Of a DNA stretch of 64,000 bases, positions 35,501 through 49,750 are shown one piece after another. The notes beneath the pieces were generated by a model. The model did no database searches. It had not been told where the DNA came from and worked only from the letters and a program-made list of their open reading frames with translations. This stretch comes from Dromaius novaehollandiae (lineage: Eukaryota > Chordata > Aves > Casuariiformes > Dromaiidae): assembly GCF_036370855.1 (NCBI RefSeq), contig NC_088112.1, positions 16,298,469 to 16,362,468 on the forward strand. The letters are read 5' to 3'. Positions within the stretch are counted from its first letter, which is position 1. Each line of letters begins with the position of its first letter. The position numbers and the translations under genes were made by a program.

Positions 35501-38494
35501 GAAATACCAAAAATTCCTACTGCAAACGGACTGGGCCTCATTCTGTGCTGCTGGCTTGTACCTGACACCACTGCTGCAGAGGGGATGAAGCTGCAGAGAG
35601 CCTAAGTGGGATGCTGTTGACCCCATGGGTAAGGGTGCATACAGCTAACTGTGGCTTTCTCTGCTGGTGCGTGTACTGCTCTTGGCCACTTTGGCCAAGC
35701 AGAGATTGTTGTTGTTTTTAATGTCTTAGTCAAAATTAGTGCCACAAATGCAGCTTTTGTGTTGTTACAAAATACTCTCCTCTCTGTGGGTCTTGCTTTT
35801 AATTCTGGTAGCTGTAGTTTCCACATCAGGAGCTGTCTTTGCTTTGTCCTCCAAAACAGGCACAGTGGTGAGAGCTGCTGAGTCCTTTGCTTCTTGGGAG
35901 GCATTCTTGGAGAGGTTTTGCTTTCCGGGAAGCCCAGGCCTTGAAATAAAACCTGACACTTGCTCCAGTACCAGGGAGCTATGGAAACGGCTGGGGGAAT
36001 TAACGCAGTGGAAGCAGACTGGACGCAGAGCCCCACCTGCGAGCTTGACTCAAGCCTCTTTTTAGGATGAGTAATTTGCAAAGAGCCTTGTATCCGGAAA
36101 GGCTCAGGTTCAGGCTCAGATGTGACCTTTTGCTCCTGCTGAAGTCTTTCTGAGCTTGCTTATGGCCAATATGGGAGCTAAGGTTTTGTCCGTGCTGGTT
36201 ACCCAATTCCGTTTCTGCCTCGGCTCTGTTTTCCTTAGTCCCAGTATGTGGTTAATGTGGGAGCCTTTATGCCAGAATAATGACTTGCAGAAGTCCGTAA
36301 ATGGCTGATTGTCTAGGCAGCTGCTAATGCACAGCAGTACCAATACATTCGTATCCCATTGCTGCGGGATGCTGAGGCAGACACGCGGAGCTGGGCTGCG
36401 AGGGGACCGCGACTGCCAGGCATGTCCCAGCCTCGCCTGCAGGGTCACATCCAGACCTTGCGGCCTCAGCAACACCCTTGCGCCAGGTGTACATGGGACC
36501 CCTGTTTAAGGCGGCTGTTGAGACGGTGGGGTATGGCAGAGAGGGAACGAAGAGGACTAAGTTAACGAATCCTCCCAAGAGTTTGAGAACAGGCCAGACC
36601 TTTGCAGTGAAGAAGGGAGAGTCCCGCTTCTCTGGAAGGAGAGCGGATGTGTGAGCAAGCACACAATGTGCTCTTCAGCTTTCCCACGTCATGGCTGCTA
36701 CGTTTCTTAAAGGGCTTATTTACGTATTTATTTACTATAAGGGACATTTTTTTGCTGTGGAGGGAGAGTATTGACAGGGCTGGCTAGGAGTAAACAGCAG
36801 GCTGCAGTCCCTCTCCCAGCATCTCTTGCCCTTCTGGTATTACAGTGCTCCTGCTGCCAGGAACCAAAAACACCCACAGCGGCTAAGGGAAAGACTTTCA
36901 TCCCCCCGTCTCTGCCATTCCTCTGCCTCTGAGAGTTTCTTTTCGCTGGCATGACGCATCCATTTCCCAAGGAGATGAGTTTATGAGCACATTCATTCCT
37001 CTGGCCAGGGGGAGGCTGTCCTGGCTTGCGTGTCCCTTCTCTGCTGTCAGTGGATAGAAAGTGCCGTCCTTTTAAAAATGCCAGGGAAGCCAAGGCCTCC
37101 TGGCTGACTGTGGCGGTGAGTGGCTGCGCCCCTTGGCAGTGCAGACATGAGGGAGGGCTCAGGGGAAGTTGCCTGCTGGGTGCTCACCCATGTCACCCCA
37201 CTTTTTCCCCTCCCCACCCATCTTTGCAGATAACCCAGCCCTGCTGCAGCACCTTGTGCCACGGCTGGCCCATGTCTTTCACTGACTAGGAAGAGCCGTA
37301 TCAGGGCCTGTGCTTTGGGTTTGCAATGTGCGCAGTACCCTGTGTGCTTCTGTAGATTTAGATGAGCAAGGGCTCTTTTGAAAAGCCACCTAGGCGTGGG
37401 ATGTTGTTCTTGGCAGAGAGAGATGGCATGACCCCTGGCTCCCCGAGACCAGTGTTTTGGAAGGATTAAGGTTCCTTTCATTGTTGTTTTTCACACTTAT
37501 ATGTGGTTTCTCAGGTCCCCGAGTAGGACTGCAGCTACTGTTTGGCATCTCGTCCCTGTTCAGCAGTCTTTTTTGATGTGAAAACCTGGCCATTTCAGAG
37601 ACTTGAACCTAGCAGCCTGAGTGTTTCTTCCCCTTGTTATTTTTTATTGGAGCTGTTTTGAAAGTGAGCATTAGCTCTAACCTTTCTTCTTGGAGGCAAA
37701 GTGAATATTTTGCAAAGAACGCACATCCCAGGCTGTGAGGCCACAGTCATTTGGCAGCTGGGGTAGCTACACCCTGTTCTCATCACAGACATTCCTCCGG
37801 CGTGGCCAGTTACACTGGGCACCCAAGGGAACCCGCAGGTGCTTTCTGTGTATTGTGGACTAGGGCAGCGAATATTTTGCCTAGTGCTGCCTCTCGAGGG
37901 ATGCCCTACGACTGTTCCTCCAGAGCCCAAGCTGCCTCTGGGGGTGCACAGGCAGACTGTGGCACAATAGTCCCCTCTTGCACCCTCACCTGAAGGACTG
38001 AGGCTCATGTTTTGCCTGCAAACAAGAACAAAGTACAGCCAACTTGGTCGGGAACACAGACACTTCCCCCGGCTCTTAGTAACACAGACTGGGTCTAGAC
38101 AGAGCTGTGCATGCTGGAAGCTGGAGTTTACGCAGATCTCGGAAGGAGATTATCTCTCCTGGTAAGTGTTGCAAGATCTATTTGTAAGAGCTGGACACAA
38201 CCCCGATGCACCTGGATTTGGTAGTGGGTGTCTGCTTGAATTGCTGTGTGTAAGGGTGTTGAATCAAGCTCCGTACTTCAGAAGGCACTAAGCCTTTACA
38301 AGCCTTTCTTTATCATGAAAAAAGTGGATTTGCTGCTTCTCCATGCTTGCAATTTCAGTTTTCTCCTATTTTCTCACCCTCCCAATGACAGGTGCATACA
38401 ATTGAATTTCGGTGCAATATTACCAGTGCCAGCAAGAGTGGATTGGGAAATATTTACTTGTTTACTGTCCTTGGTAAGGTCATTTTTGCACAAG

Positions 38495-38580
38495 TGCATA
38501 TATATTTAAATATATGTATGTATATGTGTGTATATATCTCCATTATCTATATACGGTGATATATAGATCTGTATATAAAC
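38495..38580 (+). repeat. AT-rich TA/TG alternating block
   Basis: Alternating TATA and TATG/TGTA words make this one of the most AT-rich segments of the window. It can form several short hairpins. An AATAAA followed by GT-rich sequence lies about 110 bases downstream, at 38691, but no transcript can be assigned to it. Confidence 0.7.
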
Positions 38581-41500
38581 AGGGAAATGTAAAGGTGATT
38601 TGTTGTGCTAGATGGACACATAGATAAAGACATGTATGTTCAGAAGTTTGAGTATTTATTGCAGGTCCTATTGATTGACATTGTGTTTAAATAAAGAGTA
38701 TTTATGGTATGTTTGTAGTCAAGTGTCCTTGCTTAAAGTCGTTTTGCTAGGTGTACTTCCCACAAATGCTTCAAGACTCTCCCCATGAATTCTTCGGGGC
38801 TCATTTAAAAAAAAGTGCCCCAAGTAGCCTGGTGTTAGCAGGGACGCACACAAAGCCTTCTTGTATTGCAGGGAGAGTTTCATAAGTTTATGCAAAGCTA
38901 TGAGCCCTCCTTGCCTAGAAGAAGTTGCAGGTGTTTAGCACCTCTCTGTAAAAGGGCTGCTCTGGTTGGCATCTCTTGTGTCAGGGCTTGCAGGCAGAGT
39001 GGCTTTTAAAAGCCCACCTGCTCTTCTGGCTGTTTGGGCTTCAAACAGTCACAGGGTTGAATGGCTCCTGTGCTTGTGCAGTAGGACAGGGCTGAAGAAG
39101 CACTGTCTTGCTTACAGCTGGGGAGTTTAATCCTTTGTTGCTGGTCTCCAGTGCCAAGGTTCCCCTGGATCTTGGGAGAAACACAGATGTCCAGCACTGA
39201 GACCATCTGATAGCAGAACATGAAACAGTGGAAAACTTATCTATGGCTTTTCTGTAAAGCCCGGTGTGGTCACTACTCTACTGTGGCCCAGAAGCAAGGT
39301 CCCTATGCTGGCATGGCAGCGACACTATTCTTCGTCACTTGTCTGAGCAAGGTGTTGTGCACCTCCCCTTCCCTCGCCCACAACCGACACCGTACGTCTT
39401 GCCTCCCAGCAGGACTCATTCATCCTAGCTCAGCATAGTGCAAACAGTGCCCCAGCTTCCAGAGCTGTGCTGCTTGGGAGCTTGGGCTGAAAGCAGTGAT
39501 AGTGGTCTGAACTGCATTGCAGGAGCAAAGGGTGACAGTAGCACAGTAGCACAGGTCTTTTCTAACTGTCCCAGGTCGGTTTATCTCCTTATTAGGACTT
39601 GTAAAGCTTCTGGGGGTCTTTGGCAAAGTATGTTATTCCCCTGGCCTGTTCCTCTGTTGCCCAGCCCTGTTGTCCTGGTGCTTTCATTGCTTCAGGTGGT
39701 AATGAAGAAAGAACATGGTTAATGTCAACCAGGATCCCAGCCCAGCGTGTTGCAATGACAACTATTTTGCATTCTTTATGTCACTTTGGACCGTGATGAG
39801 TGTGTTGGCAGCAAAGGCCAGTGTGTGCCCTGCACGTTTCAAGGCTTCTCTGTTCCAGAAACAACAGCAGGAAGCCGTCATGCAGCTTAGACAGGAAGGG
39901 ATTAAACCAGGCACTTCCAAAACACAGCAGATGCCCGCATTATAATGATTGTTGGGTTTTGTGTGCTTTCTGTGTGCTTTCAAGGGATAGAGAGCCCCAG
40001 CTAGAAGTATGAGCTGTTGCTGACTGCATGTGTCCTGAAGTGGGAAGCAGAGTCATTCCTTCAGCATCTCTGTGTGGAGTGTGAGCTGCCATGCAGCTCC
40101 CCCCAACCCCTTTAAAATGGGATGTTCATATTGGAGAACCTTTCTCATCGCATCTCACCTTGTGGAAAGGTGCTTGGTCCTAAGGGGTGCTGAGAGCCCA
40201 GACCCTGCTTCTCTGCACCTTTGGTGACTGGACTAAGCCTCACATGGCTCTGATCTTCCAGTGGTGCCAAAGGAATGACATTACGCTGCCAGAGCTACGC
40301 TACCTGCAGTCTCTCAGACATGATTTCATTGCAGGCCTAGGCAACAGGAACGACTGAGAGAGGATCTCTTACCAGCCTCTGAACGCAGCTCCCCACTCGC
40401 ACCACCTCCTCGGCAGCTCTGGGGGATTCAGGCTCTGCCACTGAACTCCACAGCCTGAACCTAATCCTGAGAAATGCATGACAACAAACAGGGCCTCAGG
40501 GAGATCCCTGCCAAGTCCTTTCTCCCTCATATAAATATTTTCTCCTCTTAAGTGTGTGTAAGTGTGAAAATCCCTCCTTAATCTTTTCTCTCTGTGGCTA
40601 AAGGAAATGCTTTGTTCATCCCTGGATGGGGGCAGCCCTCAGCTTGATTTTGCAACCATCAACTCGAGCAAGAGCCACACTGCCAAAAACATTGCTCATC
40701 GCTGCCAGAGCCGTACCACTTTTCCTGCCTCTCAAGCCCACTGGCATCAGTGCAAATGGTGTCTACCATGAACAGTGTGCTACCGCATGGGTAGCTGCCC
40801 AGACAGTCAGCTGCTTGGTGGCTTCTGGGTAGAGGTCCCATTTGCTTTCAGGCATCTGAGGGACTATGGTGTGTGGACAGCAAATTGGTTAGTTAGGGCA
40901 GCCTTGAAAAAGCCTTCAAAACCAGTACAAAATATCCTGCTCCGAAGTCTGAGATTCCCATCCTGTCTTATTGGACTTATGTCTGGAAATGAGCAGCAAT
41001 TTTGCCCATGAGAAACTGTAGTAGAAACCCTAGATAAGTTATTTTAAGTCTGAGCAAACTGCTCAGTGAGAGAGATTTTTCTAATACACATTTAGCAGAA
41101 AAAGGAAGTGTTTCTGCATGTGGCAGAGACAGTGGAAGCCTCAACATATCTTATGTGCCAGGAAGCAGGCAGCAGGGGCTACTCAGGTCACAGAGTGAGC
41201 CTAGTGATCACAGGGTGATTCCTAGTTCACAGAAGAAATGGTTCAAGTGTTTTCTAATTTGCAGTTCAACCATTGCTTCCCTTTCACTTCACCTGGCTGT
41301 CCCTCTCATGAATAGGTGGGATCGGGCATAGACTGTCATGCCCTCTCCTCTAGCCCTCTGCCTGGGACACAGCTCCCTCCACTATCTCTGTGTCACACCA
41401 TTGTCACAAGATATTGTTGTTAGTCAATGGTTTCAGAGAGGAGGAGTGTCTGCAGAGCTCCCAGCCTAGCACAACGGAGCAATGTGGAGATAATTCACAC

Positions 41501-43425
41501 CAGTCATGACCGCAGGCTTTTGCAACATCTTATTATAACCCAGATACTACTGTGATGTTCTGCTTTAACATGAGTCTGGCTGAGTGTGTAACTTTGTTTT
41601 ATATGGGCAAGTTAGGCTAAAAACCTCAAGTGCTGAGCTGCTGAGTATGAAGGACTGTACAAACCATTTTGTAGCTAAAAAGAGAAAGAGGAAACAGTTC
41701 CCTCATGCTGGGATGAGAAACACCGCAGTAATGCCCCACCAGTTTGATATGCTGAGATGTTGACTCTCTAGGCTGGGTTTTAGGATGATATCCCAGGTAG
41801 ATTTGGTCTACAAGGCCCTACCAGTCCACCAGCAATGCTCTTCCTGCCCCTCCAGCCCAGCGCCTTTCCAGGTGCCTTGCTAGGCTCTGTGCACATCAGC
41901 TCAGTTAAAGCAGAACCTCTTGAGCCATTTGCTAACTTGACAGCATTTTGGGCAGTGGAGATGTTAGCGTGCTCCCTGCCTTGGGAGATCAAGCCCTGAG
42001 CAAAGTCAGCGGAGGTTGAGTCTCTTCTCTCCCCTTAGCGACTGACAGCAGGGAGCCTTCTTGGAGCATAGGGCAGCTTTGGTGGTGGGGCTGAAGGAAG
42101 AACTGGAGGTCCTGCTGTCTCTAACTGAGATAGATACAGAGCTATAAAAGAGAGGAAGAGACTAGGCTGTTAGCACAGTTGCCAACTACTGGAATTAATT
42201 CATATCATTTCAGTACAGCAGTTGAGACAAAAGGGAGTGATAAGAGGGAGAAGTATGGCAGGAAAAAGGGGAGATCAGAACCATGGGAAGACATTTGGTG
42301 ACTCAGAGAAAGAAGGCCATTCCCCAGTAACTGTGCGGCATGATTTGTACAGCTCATTTGAAAACCTGGCTGTGTGCATCCCAGTCCCTCCAGAGCTCCC
42401 TGGTGCAGAGAAAGACCCTTCTTGAAAGGGGATCCTGAAGGTACCTATTTATAGCATGGAAACCCCTCCAGGAGTGCCACTGTGACATCCAGCCCTGAAT
42501 GAACACCTCCCCGTCCCCAGCGGGAGAGTGATGTACAAACTGTTCCTCCTGCGGTCTCAACCCGTCCTTTGCAAGCGCCCAGCTGACATCTGCGAGCAGG
42601 CTGTAGGGAACAGTTGTAGGCAGCTCTCCGTTGGTGCGGGAGGTGATGACACCCCGGCTGCCGCCGGCTCTGGAAGGAGGAGGAAGGGGAGAGGGGGAAG
42701 GGTGCTGGGCAACTCCAGCTGAGCTGCCCTGCACATGACAGTGGGTGAGAGTCAAGTGAGTGGAGGCGGTGAGCCTGCACCATGCCGAGGAAGGAAAGGT
42801 CAGGGTGCAGAGCCGTGGCGTGATTAGCCTCCGAGTGAGAGCTGGTGGCAGCTGGGCCGAGGCAGGCAGGGCAGTGGTTTCTAGGCATGACTTGTGCATG
42901 TTGGCCTGCAGAGACAGAAGTGAATCAGAGAGGGGAAAGGCTTTTTGGTCTGAAAAGAAGCTTGGGACTCCTTGGAAGTGCTGGGTAGAAGTGCCAAGGT
43001 CGGGTGTGCCTCCCCATCAGCCTGCCATGCCCCCAGAGCTTGCAGGGACCCCAAGAGGCAGTGTCTTCGTTATATCTGCTCAGGTGTGCTCTCAGGCTGG
43101 ACTGGCTCAGTGTGCTGGGCACATGGGATTTCAGTGCTGCTTGCTGCAGTTAGATAGCAAAGCTTTGGGGGTTTTCCTATACAAAATGATGTGCAAAGTC
43201 ACAGGCTTATGTCAAAGTCAGAATGATTTTGGAAATGTTTTTCTTCTCTACCTAAAAATTCTCTTTAACACTGAAAATCTGAGGTGAGGAATAGTAATGA
43301 AAAATCTGTTTGGACAGGTCACCTTTTTAGCATAGGTTTCTACAGCTCCAGCCTACTGGGGGGCCTTGTGTCCATAAGGGGCTTTTGTCAGCCCTACAAA
43401 CAAATTCATGAACACAGTACAGACT

Positions 43426-43465
43426 AGGAAAGAAAAAGAGGGAGAGGGAGAGAGAGAGAGAAGGA
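43426..43465 (+). repeat. Purine-only GA-rich tract
   Basis: Forty consecutive purines, ending in a (GA)n core. Together with the tract at 43558 it makes this segment strongly strand-asymmetric. Confidence 0.9.
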
Positions 43466-43557
43466 CTTTAAGGAGAATGTTTGGAGGGACAGATGGAGGC
43501 AGCTGAAGAACAGAGGCAAAATGAGATATAGCTCCAAAAGAGTGTGAAAAGGTGACC

Positions 43558-43623
43558 AAAAAAAAAAAAAAAAGAAAAGAAAAAGAAAAAAAGAAAAAGA
43601 AGAAAAAAAAGAAAAAAAAAGAA
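43558..43623 (+). repeat. Purine-only A-rich tract (A)n(AAAAG)n
   Basis: About 66 consecutive purines, mostly A with G every four to eight bases. The reverse strand reads as long Phe/Ser/Leu-rich frames, which are not genes. Confidence 0.92.
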
Positions 43624-46600
43624 TGGAGATGGGGGAATGGGCCCTGGAAGGGAAAATGACTCAAGCACTAGCAGGAGTCTTAAAGTGGAAAGCAAGAGGC
43701 TGAATCACACATGGGAAAGGAGGGAGAAGCTGTAAAGGGACTGCAGAAAGAGAAGAAACAGAGCAGGGAAATGCACGGACAGCATGGATCTGCATTTCAG
43801 TGCAGGCAGCCTGATTACTGCCTTTTCCCTCCTACGTTAGTATTTCTTTCTTGTCTGTTTTCAGCTTTCAGTAATTCTTTTGATTTAGCAGATCTGGCAG
43901 GAAGAAGAAGGCAGTACAAAAGGGAGAGGGGACAGTTTCTCAGTGATACAGAAATACTGAGGAACTGTTAGCCTTGGGGTGAGAGAGGATGACCATCAAA
44001 GAGGCAGTGCATGCGCAGTTTGTTTCCAGTGTTGGTAGAGCTGTGTAAGGCAAGTGGCCAGGTTTAATTTATGCTCCCAGAGCAGAGAAAGTGAGTGTTG
44101 TTTTATTTTTAAAGTCAACCTCCTTCACCCCGCACCATGCCACCTCCTGCAGAGCGGTTCCAGTTTCAGGATAAGGCAGGGAAAAACAGCCGCAATCAAA
44201 CTAAAACATACTGGTTTTGCCTGTAACTGGCATCAAGTATTTTCATCTCAAATCACTTCTCTTCCCTCCTGTCTGACAGAACTAGTGCTATTTTGTTGTA
44301 GCACTAAGCACTAAGCTGCTGGCCCAGCAAGCAAGCACCTCGGGAAAATGATCAGGGCAGGGAATAGAGGAGCAGGCAGGAGGTGGGGACAGGGTCTTGG
44401 CACTGAGCAGCAGGGCTATGTTTAAACCTGAATCACCCGAGCAGTGAGTGCAGTGAGAGCACCCTGTGCCAGGTAGCTTCAGATCTCGCCTGGCTGAACC
44501 AGGTCGCTGTGCAGTGGGCCTGTGCAAGGGAGCCAGTGACAAACTGGAGCTGGAATTTTTTCCACCCAAGGCAGAACAAACAGCCGATTCAAAGAGAAAG
44601 CTAGTGAGAGGTAAAGCAAGGTGTTGTTCAAGTGATGTCTCAGCTGATAATGTCAGAGAGAAGGCAGGCTGCTTGGCAGAATTTACCTTTCCCTATTTTT
44701 GATGCCTCACGAAAGGTTTGATTTCTCCTGGGGATGAGAGATGCTAAAATAGAGCTGGCTGATTGCAAGCAACTGGTATGCAAGAAAACTGAGCTGACTA
44801 TATCTTCAAACTTCAGGTATGGATTCAAATGACCAAAGATAGGTATTCAAATTATACTTGTATGGGACAGGACTCTGCACTGTTCCACTGACTACTGAGT
44901 AAATCAGCTGGGATGTGGCATTCAGGTCTAATGAAGGTATGTGGAGGGGGTTTCCAACAGAAAGGAATGACAGACAATTGATCCTCATGATCGGTAGAAA
45001 TCCAATAAATCCCTGGCTGTAGGTGTCCATCTGTCACCTTTTCACTCTGCCAGTCACAGGGCCAGGCATCACAAGACAGCAGTATAAATCCATTCCCTAG
45101 TCATGCCCCAACCTAGCCTGATACTGGAGAAGGCACAGAGCATGCTACACCAGTGCTATGCTGCTCAGGTATTCTCCTCTGCCAGCCAAAATTTTCAGCA
45201 GGCTCATTACAGGAATTTTATGGCTGCTTCATGCTGCTGGAGTGGGAAGAAAAGCCAAGGATTTACTTATGGGAGGGAACTGCTACTGCAAACCTGAGAT
45301 GCTCTGTAAACAGCTGGATCGTTACTGTCCTTAGTGTTTAGGGCCCTTTGGTGTAGGAGATATGAGGAATCCACTTCATAGGCATCTCGATTTACAAGGC
45401 GCTGTAGAGCAGCCCAGCATTACGGTGATATCCCCCTTGCAGTGGGAGTGGAGTAGGAACAGGTATGTGCTGAGCCATAATGTTCTTCCTTCCAGTTTCT
45501 CCTGCAGAATCAGACTATCCTGTGTCTCTCTTTGGAACGAAACTGAGAAGCAGAAATGAGCATGGAGGAACCCAGGGCTCTGAGCTAACCCAGAACAGTG
45601 TTGGGAGCTACTGGCTACAGCAGGGGCCATCATCCGGCTGTACTTTCAGCTCAGCCCAGGGAAGAGAAAAGGTGACGGTGATGGCGTAGTCCAGAATGGA
45701 GAAGTTCCCCTAGAGCTGAGCTGAGCCAAGTCAGTCTCTGTCCCCTGAGCCAGAACTAGAGTTGCTGCAAAACGTGTCCCTGCTCTGTATTACATATTGC
45801 TGTCCTGCTTCTGATGTTTCTCTCTCCCATCTCCCCTTCCAGACAGTCCAAATACAATTACAGTCAAAGTGGCATGAGGTAGCCTAAAGCTGACCTTGGG
45901 TTACATAGCCCTGCTAGAGCACCAGGGACAAGCTGGTTGTGTGGTAGAGAGAGGAAGGTGACTGTATAAGCCAAATAGCAGTGCAGATGCATTCAGGACC
46001 TCACTGTCATTTTATCTGCAGTGGGGGTCATGTGGATCACCCCGATGGCTACAGCTCACAAACAGCACAGAATCCTGTGGTTCAGCCTTAAACAAACAAA
46101 CCTCGCATTAAATTTTCCCAGGTAAGCACCGCCTTGCCTTGTGTCTCCTTGGGAGTGGCGGTGAGGTGCAAACCCAGGGGCTATTTCTCTACACTCCCTG
46201 CTCTGCCCTGCAGCCAGCAGGATTTTGCCAGCTAGAAAGCTAAGCCACGGTGCCAGTGCCAAGGACTATCCCTGTCCCTGCCATGTCTCTGAGCGGCTTT
46301 CTTCTGTTTGTGCATCTGTGCCCATGTCTGCATCTTACACTCCTATTGCACAGTGCCTGCATCTCTGGTGTCCCCTGTGCTTGACCCCTCCAGTGTGCCC
46401 ACCAACCTTTCCCTTCCTGCCATCGCAGCTCACAGGAGGAGGAATCTTTCCTCCCCTCCATCCTGAGCGTCTCCAAGACTTTCTTCTACCCCTTCAGTGT
46501 GGGGACAGGCCCCACCAGCTAGCCTGTGCTGGCAGAGCTGCCACTCATGAGGAGCAGACCCTGTCTGGCTGTGGTCTGGGGAAGGCATGTTGGGATCAGT

Positions 46601-49600
46601 CCCACCATGATGTCATCTCACCTCCACCTCCGCTCCTGCAGCATTTCCCCGTGAGCCCTGAGCCTCATTTCACACTTGCTCCGCTATGATAAACACTGAT
46701 GCTCGTGCTGAGCTGGCAGTGGGGAGCCAGCAGCGGCTGGTCCAAACAGTGACCACATACAGAAAACTTGGCATGCGTGCTGTGTTTTGCCAACATGATG
46801 CATATGTGGGAGCCTGCATGGCTGGCGGACTGGCATACATTACCTTTTCTGTGCTAGCAATGAGCATAGCCCATTGCATCCGAGCGTAAAAGCTCTGAGC
46901 ACAGACATATGACCAGTCTTTGCTATTTGTGAAATGCCTCTCCAAACTCTCCCGACATAGCAGAAAGTTTTTCTTGGATCCAAGCAGGTGCTCTGATGGT
47001 GGAAAGGGGATAAACTCAGTTTCACTCATGCAGCCATAACAAAGAGCCATCTCTAGCAGGCTGTTCCTGCTGTTTAGGTCTGCTCAGTGCTGCAGGGACA
47101 GAAGTTGTCAGGAAGTGAGTTTCTTGTGGGCAGCAGTTTCAGCGTGCAGGTGTCAGAGTTGATGGCACAGCAGAACTGGTGTCCCCATGGATCCAGAAGT
47201 AGGTGTCATTAGAACTGGATTTATACCAACTGCTTTTTCTAGACTGAAGCAGACATGCTGGTGAGGGGGTGGTTGCTTTTGTGCCTCCCTGCTGTCTGCC
47301 CAATTTATAGGTCAGAAGAGTCTCCTACAGGTCTCACTATTTTGTGCATTTGTTTGAATGTGGGGTGCAGACTTACACTTTCCACTCTGGAGGTTTCAGA
47401 GTCAGGCGCTATCATCAAACACTACGGCACACACACAAAAGCATATCCTACACAGGGATGAAACAAAGCTTGGAGGAGCCCAGGGCAGTTATTTCAAGGC
47501 AAGCAGAGCAGCCTCTCTACTTGCCTTTGAACCAAACAGGGAGTACGGTGATGCAGGGCTGGGGGAACTGCTAGCTGACCAGCTGGGTTGGTGGGTGACC
47601 AAGGAAAGAAGGGTTTCACAGAGCAGCCTGGACAGGAAGGGAGATTGAAGGAGGGCTGTGCTGCACAGTCTCACAGGACGATTACAAGTTTCCAGGTAGA
47701 TGGTGTTTTATTGGAGCCTCACCTGCTGGAGTCATGTGAAAAACCTGGCAATTCCTGTTTGCATTTTTTTAAAGAAGAGCTCCTATGGGTGGGGTGAAAT
47801 GCTTGTGCATGTCCCTCGAAGGACCACAAATCATATGGCCAATAAAAAAATCCCTGCCAAATGTATTGTTTTTTGAATAAAAGCCATAGCTGGGGAGATC
47901 AGCAGCCTGATTTGCAACCTTTGGGGCAGACATGCTTGCACAGTGCCTGTCTGTTCTCTTGCTGGCATTAACTGGAATTTTTAACTTCTGATGTCCACAA
48001 GTGCTAAAAGAATTAGAAGGTGGCTTTAAAAAAAGTATTTTTAATGTGCTTTCTATTAGGATTCCCCACCTGTAGATAGAGGTGCCCAGCGTGAACCAGT
48101 GATGGACAACAGATGAAGGCAGCCTGCTATCCTTTTCCAAAAAAGTACTATCAGTCTTATTATTCCCTCTTTATTTCCCTTATTTTCCATCCTCCATCCC
48201 TCCCCCTCTGAATTTGGGGCATTTGACTCTTGTAGCCTGATTCTTTCTGAGGCGTCTTTTTCCTCCTCTTCCTTGTAGAAAGCACAGAGACAAGCCCGTG
48301 TGTTTGGAGACTCTCCTCCCAAGCCTTGGCACAAGACAGGACTATATGAGACAATACATCCACAATTTCCTCCCATTCCCTTGGTTCCTTCCCAAGTTCG
48401 TGATGCTTTGTGCAGAGCTGTGATTTCCTCAAACGAATCGTCAGGTTGCTTCTTTCTTGGAGGCTGTTCTGCTGATGCCGAGGCGTGATTAGGGAGGGCG
48501 CGGAACAGGCGTTTCTGTCATTCTGCAACCGCGCGTGCCTCTGCGGTGAGTGTGTCTGACAGGTACAGAGATAAAACAGGACAACCTTTTCGCTGCCCCA
48601 GCACAGCGATGGCCTTGGCGATAAGCAGGAGATGCAGCTGTGAGATGGCAAGTGGAGAAAATGGGGTTTCCCCTGAGTGGAGTAGCCGCCTCTCATGGGA
48701 GGAGAGCTGCAGGAAAGGGTTTGGTACCTAGGCAGCACTGGGGACACTGCTTGGGTTTTGGCATCATCATACCCCAAAGTTTTGTGGTTCTTAGCTTGCT
48801 TTATTTTTTAAAATTATTTGGGGGTATCTCTCAAGAGCCTCTGCCAGGCGAGGGCCGGCTGTGTGAGGAAGAGTCAGTGGCTGTGCTGAAGGGCGATGGC
48901 CAAAGCCCTGGTCTTGAATAGGCTCAGCTTAAAGTGTGTCTGGCAAGCCTCTGAGCTCCACAAAGCAAGACATGCCAGCCACCAGCCGCAGTTAGGAGGG
49001 AGCAGGTCAGCGTAGCTAAACTCTTCTGATATGTCCATCGAGCACACTTGTTAGCACAGCAAGCGGGCCCACGCAGAGCCCTGTGCTGCTGTAGCCATGT
49101 GATTTCCAGTGCCTGTGGTAACGTGAGTGTGTGCTGAGTGGCTAGCACAAACACCAGTTTTCTGAGATAGTTTGGCCATTAGCAGCTCCAAAAAACGTGA
49201 GCAGGGGCCCACAGCTGCCCCATGCCCAGAGGAAAGTCAGACGTCCTGCAGGAGGTGGGAGCCCCGCAGGACGGGGACCTCAGCAAGGCCTTGGCCCACT
49301 AGGGATGTGAATCTGTCCACGGTTCAGATCCAGACTGGATTTGTCCTTCTGTGGAAGGCACCCTTGGAGTAATGTCTAGATACCTTTGATCTCCGGTGTC
49401 TGTAGCCCTCCCTGAGAAGCAGTTGTATTGTCACTGGTGGAGCTTGTGGTGTTACTGAAACCCATGTGAGCCAGTTGTGCCAAAATATTTCTTCAGGCTC
49501 TGTACCTAATTCCTCGAGACCTCAAAAGTCTACCTAAAGCCCCATAGCTTTCATGTGGGGTGCTTGCTGAGTTGCAAGAAAAAATACATCATGAAAATCT

Positions 49601-49629
49601 CACCATGTTCTGAAGTGATAAACATCTAC

Positions 49630-49750
49630 GGTTGAGGCACCAGATTAGAAACTGAGAGATCTGAGGTCTGTGTTCAGCTGTGGTGACTCATTTCACATCT
49701 CCGTGCCTCAGCACACTTGCCTGTGAAATGGAGTCTGCCAGGCGCCCAGT
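49630..49750 (+). mobile_element. CORE-SINE / MIR-like fragment
   Basis: The stretch 'gattagaaactgagagatct', 'gaggtctgtgttcagctgtg', 'gtgactcatttcacatctcc' and 'gtgcctcagcacacttgcct', then GTGAAATGGAG, follows the MIR core order: flank, 'ttctgttcccagctctgcca', 'caagtcacttcacctctctg', 'tgcctcagtttccccatctg', TAAAATGGGG. About 20-25% divergence by eye. Confidence 0.72.

Larger units (their letters stand above)
32561..49629. other. Downstream flank, part 1: no supported gene
   Basis: GC content falls away from the ADRB2 island. Frames up to 220 codons (33786-33124, reverse strand) occur in the GC-richer first 2 kb but show no domain. Additional AATAAA hexamers, for example near 33035 and 35051, could serve longer ADRB2 transcripts. 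No SH3TC2 exon was recognised. Confidence 0.55.

Noticed and set aside
35748..36065. 105-codon frame whose N-terminus looks like a signal peptide (hydrophobic run after MQLLCCYK)
   Set aside because: It has no recognisable family, no promoter or splice signals, and a composition like the surrounding DNA. A hydrophobic start is not enough.
43353..43695. Phe/Leu/Ser-rich hydrophobic frames on the - strand
   Set aside because: They are translations of the A-rich purine tract on the other strand.
48160..48777. 205-codon frame on the - strand
   Set aside because: No family resemblance, no splice or promoter context, and ordinary composition.
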